NCBI GenBank assembly: GCA_002314445.1
Contig: DCFX01000035.1
Coordinates: forward strand, 1-64,000
Reading direction: 5' to 3'
Length of the DNA stretch: 64,000 bases
DNA from: Treponema sp. UBA1793
GTDB taxonomy: Bacteria; Spirochaetota; Spirochaetia; Treponematales; Treponemataceae
Positions 25,270 through 33,825 of the stretch are shown here, one piece after another; the first letter of the stretch is position 1; the number at the start of each line of letters is the position of its first letter. Made by a program: the position numbers and the translations under genes. Under the pieces are notes generated by a model that was not told the DNA's origin, searched no databases, and saw only the letters and a program-made list of their open reading frames with translations.

Positions 25270-26472
25270 TTAGTATTTCAGTTTGTCAGTATAGTCACGT
25301 CCAGAGTTAGTCTTAACCATATTGACCGCATATGCATCGTAATTGTTCAGGTTTGTAAACTTGTCAAGGCAGCTTGATTCGTTCTGGCCATCACCCTGCA
25401 CGACAGACAGTTTAAGTCCAAGGAGCGGTGCATAGTAATTAAGGGCCGGGAGATACGACGATGAAAGGAAGTTATCTGCAGAGTTATAAATTGTCAGCAG
25501 AATTCTCTTTTCCGGAGCTGTTGACTGTTTGATTCCCTGGTCGCGGTTTCCTGCTTTGTATAATTCCCAGTTGGATGAATTAACACCTGTATTCTGGGCA
25601 AGCAGTGCCTTTGTATCACTCTTGTATACAATATCAGCAGAAATCTTGTTCCCGTATTTATCCGGCTCAGAGATACCTTTTGTATAGACATCGGCACCTG
25701 TAAGTCCGTCAAGAAGATTGCGGAGAATCTGAAGCGTTGCACTAGCCTGTGCATCAACGTTCTGAGATACAGTTCCCGTAAGTTTTCCTGCACCAATAGC
25801 TTCAATAGCATCCGAGTTGGCATCATAACCGAAAATCGGTACACCTGCAGGATAGTTGGAAGCCTGCAGACAGCCCATAGCCATACCATCGTTGTTTGAT
25901 ACGACCATATCAATCTGTGTTCCGAATTTTGTTGCCCAGCCGCCCATTGCTTCTGTAGCAGCGTTTGCATTCCATGTTGAACCGTCAGTTCCGGTCATTG
26001 CCTTGCCTTCCAGTTCAACAACTTTAAGCGTTTTTCCGCCGACAGTTACTGAACCTTCTTTTGCAACACCTGGATCGGTTGAACCGTTCCAGGTTCCGAG
26101 AGCTTTGCGGATTCCTTCTGTACGGGCCTTCGAGTCGTTATGGCCGACATCGCCGATACAAAGAACATAGCCCAAAACTCCATCACCATTACGATCTATC
26201 TTTGCAGGATCTGCACTTGCAAGGAAATCGGTAATAAGTTTACCCTGAACAGCACCACCACCTGCTGCATCAAAACCGACATAATAAGTCTTATCATTCC
26301 AGTTCATTGATGCCATATCAATTTCGCCAGATGTCGGATCAGACGGCTGCCGGTTAAAAAACACGAACGGTTTGTCTTTGTTCTGAATCTTTACGGCCTG
26401 TTTACCGCATCCGACGAACAAAGCACTGACAGCTACAGCAAGCACTCCAATTGATCCTGCTAATCTTTTCAT
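25270..26472 (-). CDS. mglB: Galactose/glucose-binding lipoprotein MglB
   Basis: Periplasmic-binding protein of the Mgl importer, 400 residues. The lipoprotein signal MKRLAGSIGVLAVAVSALFV ends in the lipobox VGC (Cys22). The sequence shows the type I fold with the VVSNNDGMAMGCLQA segment and sugar-site residues in FGYDANSDAIEAIGAG. It is longer than E. coli MglB by about 70 residues, with an insertion near the first ribose-like lobe. The start at 26472 is placed 9 bases after GGAGG; two in-frame upstream starts lack spacing or context. It is first in mglBAC. Confidence 0.92.
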   Translation of the reverse strand: MKRLAGSIGVLAVAVSALFVGCGKQAVKIQNKDKPFVFFNRQPSDPTSGEIDMASMNWNDKTYYVGFDAAGGGAVQGKLITDFLASADPAKIDRNGDGVLGYVLCIGDVGHNDSKARTEGIRKALGTWNGSTDPGVAKEGSVTVGGKTLKVVELEGKAMTGTDGSTWNANAATEAMGGWATKFGTQIDMVVSNNDGMAMGCLQASNYPAGVPIFGYDANSDAIEAIGAGKLTGTVSQNVDAQASATLQILRNLLDGLTGADVYTKGISEPDKYGNKISADIVYKSDTKALLAQNTGVNSSNWELYKAGNRDQGIKQSTAPEKRILLTIYNSADNFLSSSYLPALNYYAPLLGLKLSVVQGDGQNESSCLDKFTNLNNYDAYAVNMVKTNSGRDYTDKLKY

Positions 26473-26548
26473 AATCATACACCTCCAAAAAATCACCCTG
26501 AAATATTTTATATCATTTCTTTTCAGCAGAGATTTTCATCATAGGAAA

Positions 26549-26576
26549 AGTATATCTTATTCTGGTGTTAAGTCAA
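26549..26576 (-). promoter_or_regulatory. mglBAC promoter
   Basis: TTGACT (26571-26576), 16-base spacer, TATACT (26549-26554). The leader to the mglB ATG is about 70 bases. Confidence 0.65.
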
Positions 26577-26586
26577 ATCAAAAACA

Positions 26587-26606
26587 CTACAACGTTGTAG
26601 CATCAC
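26587..26606 (-). promoter_or_regulatory. Putative LacI-type operator upstream of the mgl promoter
   Basis: Contains the perfect 14-base palindrome CTACAACGTTGTAG (26587-26600) with central CG. Extended to 26606 it shares 15 of 16 bases with the site at the cellobiose phosphorylase promoter. Here it sits just upstream of the -35 box rather than over the start, which would suit activation or looping rather than simple blocking. Confidence 0.55.
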
Positions 26607-26651
26607 GCACCGTTACTCGCTTTTTCCCTTTTCAGGAAGCACATTCTGCTG

Positions 26652-28874
26652 TCAGGCATCGATTTCCGCAGCAAGATGATGAACAATGAATTCGCGGCGC
26701 TCCGGCGTATTTTTTCCCATATAGAATTGAAGGACATCCGGGATATTTTTGAGTTTTTCAATAGTCACCGATGTAAGATGTATCCCCTTATCTGCGCTTT
26801 CTCCGGGTTTGCGTTCGTGGATAAACTGGCTGAACTCGTCGGGACTTATTTCGCCAAGACCTTTGAACCGTGTCACTTCCGCATTTGAGCCAAGCACTTT
26901 AAGTTCTTTGTCCCTGGAAGCTTCACTGTAACAGTATGTTGTAGTCGTTCTGTTCCGTACGCGGAAAAGAGGGGTTTCAAGAATGTATACATGGCCGCTT
27001 AACACAATTTCTTCAAAATAAAGCAGAAAATAGGTAAGCACAAGGTTGCGGATATGGTAACCGTCATTGTCGGCATCTGTTGCAATAACGATTTTTGCAT
27101 ACCGCAGGTCTTCCATATCTTTCTGGATGCCAAGTGCAAACGTGAGGTTTTTCAGTTCCTCGTTTTCGTAAAGCGCAGATTTTTTTCTGCCGAACATGTT
27201 CTCAGGTTTGCCCCGCAGAGAGAAAATCGCCTGGGTTTCGACATCGCGGGAACCGACCATGGAACCGGTGGCAGAATCTCCTTCGGTAATGAAAATCATT
27301 GAATTTTCGCCTTTGGCACCGTCCTGCATATGATAGCGGCAGTCCTTGAGTTTCGGGATTTTGAGCATGACTGTTTTTGCAGCTTCCCTGATCTGCTTGT
27401 CAGTAACGTTGTTGATTTCCGCATGAGCTTTCTGATTCTTAATGATTTTTTCTTCAATTGTCCCGGCGACATCAGGATTGTGGCGGAGCCAGTCATCAAT
27501 GGCAAACTGTGTCTCCTTGATGACTGGAGCGCGGATTTCTACATTGCCGAGTTTGTTCTTCGTCTGGCTCGTAAACATCGGATTGTCAATGCCGATTTTT
27601 AACGCCACGAAAAGTCCACCGGCTGCATCGCGTATATCGTATTCTTTTTTGTAGAACTCGTTTATTCCTTTTGCGAATCCGTCGAGAAACGCTGTCACAT
27701 GTGTACCGCCGTCTTCGGTACTCTGTCCGTTGACGAACGAATACACAAATTTATCAAGGCTGTTTGTATGAGTAAGGACGAACTGAATATTTTTCCCGTT
27801 GTATGTAAACACAGGATAAAGAGGCCTGCTGTTTCCCATTTCGTTTGTAAGCAGGTCTTCAAGTCCCTTTTCGCTTCTGTATTCCTTATCGTTGCAGTTT
27901 ATTAAAAGTCCCGGATTGAGGTATGCATAGTTCCACAGACGTTTTTCGACCATATCCATGTTGAAAGAAAATTTCCCGAACATCTCTTCGTCCGGCACAA
28001 ATTCGAGATATGTTCCGTTCTGGCTACCTTCTTTTGCCTCGCCGGTTTTACCGCCGATTTTTTTTCCGCGGGCATATTCGACAACGGCCATTTTTCCGTC
28101 CCTGATCGAGGCCGCACGGAAATAGGAAGAAAGAGCATTAGTCGCTTTGATACCGACGCCGTTCATACCGATTGCCTGTTTGAAAACAGAATTGTTGTAT
28201 TTCGCACCTGTATTTACGTTTGAAACGCAGTCGTCAAGTTTTCCGAGGGGAATGCCCCGTCCGTAATCGCGTATCTTTACACGTCCGTCATGGATATCTA
28301 TATCTATTTTTTCGCCGAATCCCTGTGAAAATTCATCCACAGCATTATCGATTCCTTCTTTGAGCAGAATGTATATACCGTCGTTTTCGTTGGAACCGTC
28401 GCCGAGACTTCCTATATACATGCCGGGACGGAGGCGGATATGTTCAAGGCCTTCAAGGTGGAGAATACTATCCTCGTCATATACACCGTCCTTGGGAGCA
28501 GAACGTTTTGACGGTGATTTCTTTTCCGCAGGAACAACAGCTGGAGACGGCAGAGAACTTCCAAAGGCAGAATTCTGTACTTCCACCTTCTTTTCTTCGG
28601 TTTTCACGCTTTTCGCAGCTGTGTTCTTTTTCGGCACAACAGTTTTTGCTCCGCTTTTTTTTACAGCAGTCTTCTTTGCCGGAACACCTTTTTCTTTTTT
28701 TACAGTCTTTGCAGTCTTTACGGTTTTTGCTTTAGCTTTTACAGAAGATGAAGTCCTGCTTTTTGCAGCAGTTTTCGTCTTTTTATCCGTACTTTTTGAA
28801 GATGCTTTTGCAGCGGCGGCAAGTAGACCGCCTTTTTTCGTTGTTCCACCCATAGTTTTTTCAGTATACAACAT
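26652..28874 (-). CDS. Type IIA topoisomerase subunit B (ParE/GyrB-like) with a basic H1-like N-terminal tail
   Basis: ATPase/TOPRIM subunit of a type IIA topoisomerase, 740 residues. Residues 1-130 are Lys/Ala/Ser/Thr-rich with many AKKT-type repeats, resembling histone H1 or bacterial H1-like tails. Then comes the GHKL ATPase (RPGMYIGSLGDG, DNAVDEF, DYGRGIPLGK, GMNGVGIKATNAL), the transducer (NGQSTEDGGTHVTAF) and TOPRIM (FITEGDSATGSM, ATDADNDGYHIRNL). The variant motifs DADNDGYH and EGDSATGSM differ from standard GyrB, so it is a divergent ParE-like paralogue. No A subunit is encoded nearby. The ATG at 28853, 9 bases after a TATACT, may be the real start and would remove the first 7 residues. 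Confidence 0.85.
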   Translation of the reverse strand: MLYTEKTMGGTTKKGGLLAAAAKASSKSTDKKTKTAAKSRTSSSVKAKAKTVKTAKTVKKEKGVPAKKTAVKKSGAKTVVPKKNTAAKSVKTEEKKVEVQNSAFGSSLPSPAVVPAEKKSPSKRSAPKDGVYDEDSILHLEGLEHIRLRPGMYIGSLGDGSNENDGIYILLKEGIDNAVDEFSQGFGEKIDIDIHDGRVKIRDYGRGIPLGKLDDCVSNVNTGAKYNNSVFKQAIGMNGVGIKATNALSSYFRAASIRDGKMAVVEYARGKKIGGKTGEAKEGSQNGTYLEFVPDEEMFGKFSFNMDMVEKRLWNYAYLNPGLLINCNDKEYRSEKGLEDLLTNEMGNSRPLYPVFTYNGKNIQFVLTHTNSLDKFVYSFVNGQSTEDGGTHVTAFLDGFAKGINEFYKKEYDIRDAAGGLFVALKIGIDNPMFTSQTKNKLGNVEIRAPVIKETQFAIDDWLRHNPDVAGTIEEKIIKNQKAHAEINNVTDKQIREAAKTVMLKIPKLKDCRYHMQDGAKGENSMIFITEGDSATGSMVGSRDVETQAIFSLRGKPENMFGRKKSALYENEELKNLTFALGIQKDMEDLRYAKIVIATDADNDGYHIRNLVLTYFLLYFEEIVLSGHVYILETPLFRVRNRTTTTYCYSEASRDKELKVLGSNAEVTRFKGLGEISPDEFSQFIHERKPGESADKGIHLTSVTIEKLKNIPDVLQFYMGKNTPERREFIVHHLAAEIDA

Positions 28875-28891
28875 GACGACCCGACTTTCAA
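28863..28891 (-). promoter_or_regulatory. Promoter overlapping the topoisomerase start region
   Basis: TTGAAA (28886-28891), 17-base spacer, TATACT (28863-28868). The -10 box lies inside the first codons of the longest frame. The ATG at 28853 is 9 bases downstream, again a leaderless arrangement. Confidence 0.5.
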
Positions 28892-28939
28892 CGGTTGAAG
28901 AAATTCGCTATGATACATACTGAGTTAAATAAATACGCA

Positions 28940-30289
28940 ATGACAAACACAATTACTGAAGGCCCTGTCTGGAAAGGACTGTTAATATTTTTTTTCCCGA
29001 TTCTGCTTGGAACTTTTTTCCAGCAGCTGTACAATACTGTTGATGCTGTGGTCGTAGGCCAGTTCATTGGAAAGGAAGCACTTGCTGCGGTAAGCGGAGG
29101 AAGTGCTGTTTATGTTAACCTGCTTGTCGGCTTTTTTACAGGTCTCTCGACAGGGGCGACAATAATAATCTCCCAATTCTACGGAGCGAATCACGAAAAG
29201 GAATTAAACCGCTCAATCCATACGGCCATGACGCTTTCCGTATGGGCAGGTATCGGTATGTCGGCAGTCGGCGCGCTTATTACGCCGTTTGCAATGTCCG
29301 CCATTGCGACTCCTGACGATATATTCGCTCAGTCGGTGACGTACCTCCGGATTTATTTCATCGGGGTTCTGCCCATGTTCATCTATAATATGGGCGCGGG
29401 CATACTGAGGGCGTTCGGCGACAGTAAAAGTCCCTTTTTTATACTCGTTGCAGGATGTATTGCGAATATCATACTTGACCTTGTCTTCGTCGCTGTTCTT
29501 CACCGGGGAGTTGCAGGCGCGGCGTGGGCGACTGTCATTTCGCAGACATTGTGTATGGTTCTGACATTTATTAAACTGATACACCAGCATGATCCGAACT
29601 GCCGGTTCAGCTTCCGGCTGATGCATTTTACGCCTCATCTTCTCCGCAGGATGATTCATGTGGGATTGCCGAACGGAATACAGTCATCCCTTTACACAAT
29701 ATCAAATTTGATAATTCAATCTAACGTCAATTCTTTCGGTACCGACATGGCCGCTGCATGGGCTGCCTACGGAAGAATTGATTCAATTTTCTGGATGACG
29801 ATAAGCTCTTTCGGTGTCGCAATTACTACATATGCAGGACAAAACTACGGCGCGGGAAGGAATGAACGTATACATCTTGCTACGAAACAGGGACTGATCA
29901 TAATGTGCGGGACAGCTCTGTTCTATACCGTACTCTTTTATTCTATAGGAAGCAGAATATTCCTGCTGTTTACCCGCGATACAAACGTCATTGCGGAAGG
30001 CACGCAGATACTCCATTTTATTGCACCGTTTTTTATAACATATGTCCCCATTGAAGTATTTTCCGGTTCCATTCACGGCGCAGGCGAAACGTTCAAGCCC
30101 ATGATTATTACAATGCTCGGCATATGTGTTCTCCGCATAATCTGGCTGTTCACTGCAGTTCCGATGCACAACACAATCATTATGGTAGTCGCATGTTATC
30201 CCGTTACATGGATATCAACTTCGGCGGCGTTTTTTATCTATTATAAAAGGGGAAAGTGGATACGGGCACATACTGTTACTAACAGCTGA
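28940..30289 (+). CDS. MATE-family multidrug/metabolite exporter
   Basis: Twelve-helix antiporter of the MATE family, 449 residues from the chosen start. The N-terminus MTNTITEGPVWKGLLIFFFP and GTFFQQLYNTVDAVVVGQFI are typical, and the second half repeats the pattern (GLPNGIQSSLYTISNLIIQS, AWAAYGRIDSIFW, FGVAITTYAGQNYGAG). In-frame starts also exist at 28910 (ATG) and 28895 (TTG); I prefer 28940 because family members usually begin a few residues before ITEG. No strong ribosome site is visible. It is divergent from the topoisomerase gene. Its last 11 bases overlap the end of the convergent HAD gene. The substrate is unknown. Confidence 0.88.
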   Translation: MTNTITEGPVWKGLLIFFFPILLGTFFQQLYNTVDAVVVGQFIGKEALAAVSGGSAVYVNLLVGFFTGLSTGATIIISQFYGANHEKELNRSIHTAMTLSVWAGIGMSAVGALITPFAMSAIATPDDIFAQSVTYLRIYFIGVLPMFIYNMGAGILRAFGDSKSPFFILVAGCIANIILDLVFVAVLHRGVAGAAWATVISQTLCMVLTFIKLIHQHDPNCRFSFRLMHFTPHLLRRMIHVGLPNGIQSSLYTISNLIIQSNVNSFGTDMAAAWAAYGRIDSIFWMTISSFGVAITTYAGQNYGAGRNERIHLATKQGLIIMCGTALFYTVLFYSIGSRIFLLFTRDTNVIAEGTQILHFIAPFFITYVPIEVFSGSIHGAGETFKPMIITMLGICVLRIIWLFTAVPMHNTIIMVVACYPVTWISTSAAFFIYYKRGKWIRAHTVTNS

Positions 30290-30935
30290 GAAGCGCGGCT
30301 GACAACCGGGAAACAGTATCCACAATTTTCTGCGCATTATGTTCCTCAAGAAAAGTACGGCCTTTAAAACCCCATGCAACGCTGATGCACGGAATTCCCG
30401 CATTTCCCGCGGTTTCAATATCAACTTCGGAATCGCCTACATAGACACACTGTTCCTTTTCCACAGCAAGACGTTTCATAACCTCAAAAACTGTATCGGG
30501 AGCAGGTTTCTTTCTGATGCCGCGGCGGACACCGGCAACGGCATCGAATATTGCAGGAAAATACACGCGGGCAAGCGTTTGAACCGCATAATCGTCCTTA
30601 TTCGATACAACTGCCGTTTTTATTCCCGCCGCGCGAAGTGAAACCAGCATTGCGGCTATTCCTGCATACGGCTGAGTTTTGTCGGCACAATGCTTCGCGT
30701 AATATGCGGAAAAATCGGCATTCACTTTTTCGATAACGGCAGCCGCGGTTCCCGCAGGAACCGCACGCTCTATAAGCTTACGGATTCCGTTGCCGACAAA
30801 ATTTCGAACCTCGCCAATCGTACGCACCGGTAACGAATTTTTCTCAAGCGCCCGGTTTGTTGCGTCAGCAAGATCATCGAGCGTATTGAGAATAGTTCCG
30901 TCCATGTCAAAAATCACGGCCTTATAGTTCATCAT
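30279..30935 (-). CDS. HAD-family phosphatase, phosphoglycolate phosphatase-like
   Basis: Subfamily IA HAD hydrolase of 218 residues. Motif I is AVIFDMDGTILNT with the nucleophile Asp, motif II is AVVSNKDD, motif III Lys lies in RKKPAPDTVFEVM, and motif IV is YVGDSEVDIETAGNAG. This matches Gph/PGP proteins, but HAD substrate calls from sequence are weak. The upstream leuS stop lies 5 bases before this ATG; a GTG at 30944 would overlap it. Co-transcription with leuS is likely. Confidence 0.85.
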   Translation of the reverse strand: MMNYKAVIFDMDGTILNTLDDLADATNRALEKNSLPVRTIGEVRNFVGNGIRKLIERAVPAGTAAAVIEKVNADFSAYYAKHCADKTQPYAGIAAMLVSLRAAGIKTAVVSNKDDYAVQTLARVYFPAIFDAVAGVRRGIRKKPAPDTVFEVMKRLAVEKEQCVYVGDSEVDIETAGNAGIPCISVAWGFKGRTFLEEHNAQKIVDTVSRLSAALLSC

Positions 30936-30940
30936 ACCCG

Positions 30941-33607
30941 TCACTTTGCAACGATATTGACCAGTTTGTCGGGTACGACAACGATTTTCACGATCTGCTT
31001 GCCGTCCATGAACTTTTTTGCATCATCCTGCGCCAGCGCTGTCTTTTCAAGAACATCATCAGGCGTTCCTGCAGCTGTTTCAAACGTGCAGCGGAGCTTT
31101 CCGTTCACCATGACCGCTATAGTTTTCGTATCATCCTTGCAGAATTCCTCGCTGAATACAGGCCACGGTTCATAGGAAATCGTATTGTCGTGCCCGATTT
31201 TCTGCCAGAGTTCTTCCCCCATATGAGGTGCATAGCATGCAAGCATCTTCACGAAACCTTCCCACATTTCACACGGGATGCTGACGAGACTTGACACTTC
31301 GTTGATGAATATCATCATCTGACTGATTGCCGTATTAAATGAAAGGCTGGAAGTATCATCCGTTACTTTCTTTACAGTCTGCGCATACGTTTTCCTGGCA
31401 GATACGAGCGCTTTGTCCGTAATCTTTCCCTCAAGGTTTACGTCACTCAGAGGTTTCAGGGACACGCCCCACACCTTTTCGAGGAACCTGTTAATACCGA
31501 TAATTCCCTGTGTATTCCACGGTTTTGACATTGTAAGCGGGCCCATAAACATTTCATACATGCGGACGCTGTCTGCTCCGTACTGTTTTATTTCTTCATC
31601 GGGATTTACGACGTTCTTAAGCGATTTGCTCATTTTTGCAACAACCTGCTCAAGCTGTTCGCCTGTCGTTTTTTCGATGTACACACCTGGTGTCTTCTCT
31701 TCAACTTCGTCAACAGGTACAAGCGTTTTGTTCCCGCGCTGATATGCGAACGACGTAATCATCCCCTGATTGATAAGACGCTGGAACGGTTCTTTCGTAT
31801 GCACCACGCCGATGTCGTACAGAACTTTATGCCAGAAACGGGCATAAAGGAGATGAAGGACAGCGTGTTCTGCGCCTCCGACGTACAAATCGACAGGCAT
31901 CCAGTATTTCTCTTTCTCAGGATCGCAGAAGCAGGTATTATTGTGGGAATCAATATACCGGAGGTAATACCAGCAGGAGCCGGCCCACTGAGGCATCGTG
32001 TTCGTCTCGCGCTTCGCATATCCTCCGCATTTCGGACAGGTACAGTTCACCCAGTCCTCAATGCCGGCAAGAGGACTTTCTCCCGTTCCCGTCGGCTGGT
32101 ACGTTTTCACGTTCGGCAGTTCCAGAGGAAGATCCTTTTCGTCAAGCGGAACGGTGCCGCAGGTCGGACAGTGTACAAGCGGAATTGGTTCGCCCCAGTA
32201 ACGCTGACGGCTGAACACCCAGTCGCGCAGTTTGTAGTTGACAGCCTCCCTGCCTATTCCCTGCTCAGTAAGCCACAAAATGATATCCTTGATTGTCTGC
32301 TTTGTCGGGCGTCCGGTAAACAGCCCGCTGTTTATTGTATATCCGTCGGCCGGAGTGCAGGAATCGGCAACAGCAAACACGCCGGGGTTCGCCGCTGCGA
32401 GCTTTTCATATGCAGCTGTATCTTTTGCAGTCTCAAGCAGTATTTCAAGCCCTTTCTTTTCATCACCGCCGGCAAGCGAAGCGATTTCCTCTTTTGAAGC
32501 AACAACTTTTATAATCGGCAGATCAAATTTCCTGGCAAAATCCCAGTCGCGCTCGTCATGCGCAGGAACTGCCATGATTGCACCCGTTCCATAGGAAATG
32601 AGAACGTAATCGGAAATCCAGATTGGGATTTTCCGGCCGTTCACAGGATCAATCGCATAGCTTCCGGTAAAAATTCCTGTCTTTACTTTTGCAAGGTCGG
32701 TACGCTCAAGGTCGGATTTTTTTGCAGCACTTTCAACGTATGCGTCTACTCCAGCTTTCTGCGCGGGAGTGGTCAGTTTTGCAACCATCGGATGTTCCGG
32801 TGCAATAACCATGTATGTGGCTCCGAAAAGTGTATCAGGACGCGTCGTATAGACAGTAAGTCTTTCGTCTGTCGGTTTACCATCTTTATCTGCAATACTG
32901 AAGTTGACCTCGCCGCCGGTACTGCGTCCGATCCAGTTGCGCTGCATAAGCTTTACCGATTCAGGCCAGTCGAGCGTATCAAGGTCGTTGAGCAGCTCGT
33001 CGCCATATGCTGTTATTTTAAGAATCCACTGACGGATTGTTTTGTGCGTGACTGTCGAACCGCAGCGTTCACACTTGCCTTCTTTCACTTCCTCGTTGGC
33101 AAGTCCCGTTTTGCAGCTCGGGCACCAGTTGATCGGAGTCTTTGATTCGTATGCAAGTCCTTTTTTATAGAGCTGCAGAAAAATCCACTGCGTCCATTTA
33201 TAGTAATCAGGTTCACAGGTAATGACACAGCGGTCCCAGTCGTAAGAAAAACCGAGCGCTTTTATCTGCTGTGTAAAATGTTCGATGTTGGCCATCGTCG
33301 TCGTCTTGGGATGCGTTCCCGTCTTTATTGCATAGTTCTCAGCCGGCAGGCCGAATGCATCATATCCCATCGGATGCAGAACGTTGTATCCGTTCATGCG
33401 GAGATAGCGGCAGTAGATATCTGTCGCCGTATATCCTTCAGGATGCCCTACGTGGAGTCCCGCCCCTGACGGATACGGAAACATATCCAGAATATAGCGG
33501 CGTTTCTCTTTCGGTACCGATGGATCTTCCGTTACCTTGAACGTTTTGTGTTCTTCCCAATATTTCTGCCATTTCGGTTCAATGGTCTCAAACGGATACT
33601 TTGCCAT
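30941..33607 (-). CDS. leuS: Leucyl-tRNA synthetase
   Basis: Charges tRNA-Leu. The 888 residues include the class I HIGH-type motif (HVGHPEGYTATD), zinc-like CPSC/CERC and CPTC/CPKC knuckles, the CP1 editing domain (TTRPDTLFGATYMVIAPEH) and KMSKS (KMSKSLKNVVNPDE). Length is normal for the bacterial enzyme. GAGG lies 8 bases before the ATG. It lies just downstream of leuA on the same strand, with its own promoter and a 130-base leader that can form alternative stems. A leucine enzyme pair (leuA and leuS) therefore sits together. Confidence 0.97.
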   Translation of the reverse strand: MAKYPFETIEPKWQKYWEEHKTFKVTEDPSVPKEKRRYILDMFPYPSGAGLHVGHPEGYTATDIYCRYLRMNGYNVLHPMGYDAFGLPAENYAIKTGTHPKTTTMANIEHFTQQIKALGFSYDWDRCVITCEPDYYKWTQWIFLQLYKKGLAYESKTPINWCPSCKTGLANEEVKEGKCERCGSTVTHKTIRQWILKITAYGDELLNDLDTLDWPESVKLMQRNWIGRSTGGEVNFSIADKDGKPTDERLTVYTTRPDTLFGATYMVIAPEHPMVAKLTTPAQKAGVDAYVESAAKKSDLERTDLAKVKTGIFTGSYAIDPVNGRKIPIWISDYVLISYGTGAIMAVPAHDERDWDFARKFDLPIIKVVASKEEIASLAGGDEKKGLEILLETAKDTAAYEKLAAANPGVFAVADSCTPADGYTINSGLFTGRPTKQTIKDIILWLTEQGIGREAVNYKLRDWVFSRQRYWGEPIPLVHCPTCGTVPLDEKDLPLELPNVKTYQPTGTGESPLAGIEDWVNCTCPKCGGYAKRETNTMPQWAGSCWYYLRYIDSHNNTCFCDPEKEKYWMPVDLYVGGAEHAVLHLLYARFWHKVLYDIGVVHTKEPFQRLINQGMITSFAYQRGNKTLVPVDEVEEKTPGVYIEKTTGEQLEQVVAKMSKSLKNVVNPDEEIKQYGADSVRMYEMFMGPLTMSKPWNTQGIIGINRFLEKVWGVSLKPLSDVNLEGKITDKALVSARKTYAQTVKKVTDDTSSLSFNTAISQMMIFINEVSSLVSIPCEMWEGFVKMLACYAPHMGEELWQKIGHDNTISYEPWPVFSEEFCKDDTKTIAVMVNGKLRCTFETAAGTPDDVLEKTALAQDDAKKFMDGKQIVKIVVVPDKLVNIVAK

Positions 33608-33643
33608 AATGATTGCCTCGAAAAATAAAGTAATTGCTGCGTT

Positions 33644-33724
33644 TGCAAAAGTCAGACGGGCTTTGTAAACGCAACATTAGATAGAGTGATAAAAGCCTCT
33701 TGAAAAAGTTAACAGACTTTTGCA
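33644..33724 (-). promoter_or_regulatory. Structured leader of leuS
   Basis: On the minus strand TGCAAAAGTC (33724-33715) and GACTTTTGCA (33653-33644) are perfect 10-base complements. The 3' arm also overlaps a competing short hairpin, TGCGTTT against AAACGCA. No T-run or T-box sequence is seen, so the mechanism is open. Confidence 0.35.
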
Positions 33725-33739
33725 GGCGGCTCAATTCCT

Positions 33740-33767
33740 ATTATATAGATAGACCGACTTTTTACAA
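33740..33767 (-). promoter_or_regulatory. leuS promoter
   Basis: TTGTAA (33762-33767), 16-base spacer, TATAAT (33740-33745), giving a leader of about 130 bases before the leuS ATG. Confidence 0.6.
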
Positions 33768-33793
33768 TTGTTATCCGGAAATTCGGCGCTTAA

Positions 33794-33813
33794 ACCGGAC
33801 CTCCCTGTCCGGT
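33794..33813 (-). terminator. Hairpin downstream of leuA
   Basis: ACCGGAC and GTCCGGT (7 base pairs, loop of 6) lie 12 bases past the leuA stop. Only a short T-run follows, so it is a weak intrinsic terminator or an RNA-end stabiliser. Confidence 0.45.
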
Positions 33814-33825
33814 CATGCGGCCGCC

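Noticed and set aside
33608..33738. T-box riboswitch in the leuS leader
   Set aside because: I find no T-box consensus and no terminator in the leader, and T-boxes are not expected in spirochaetes.
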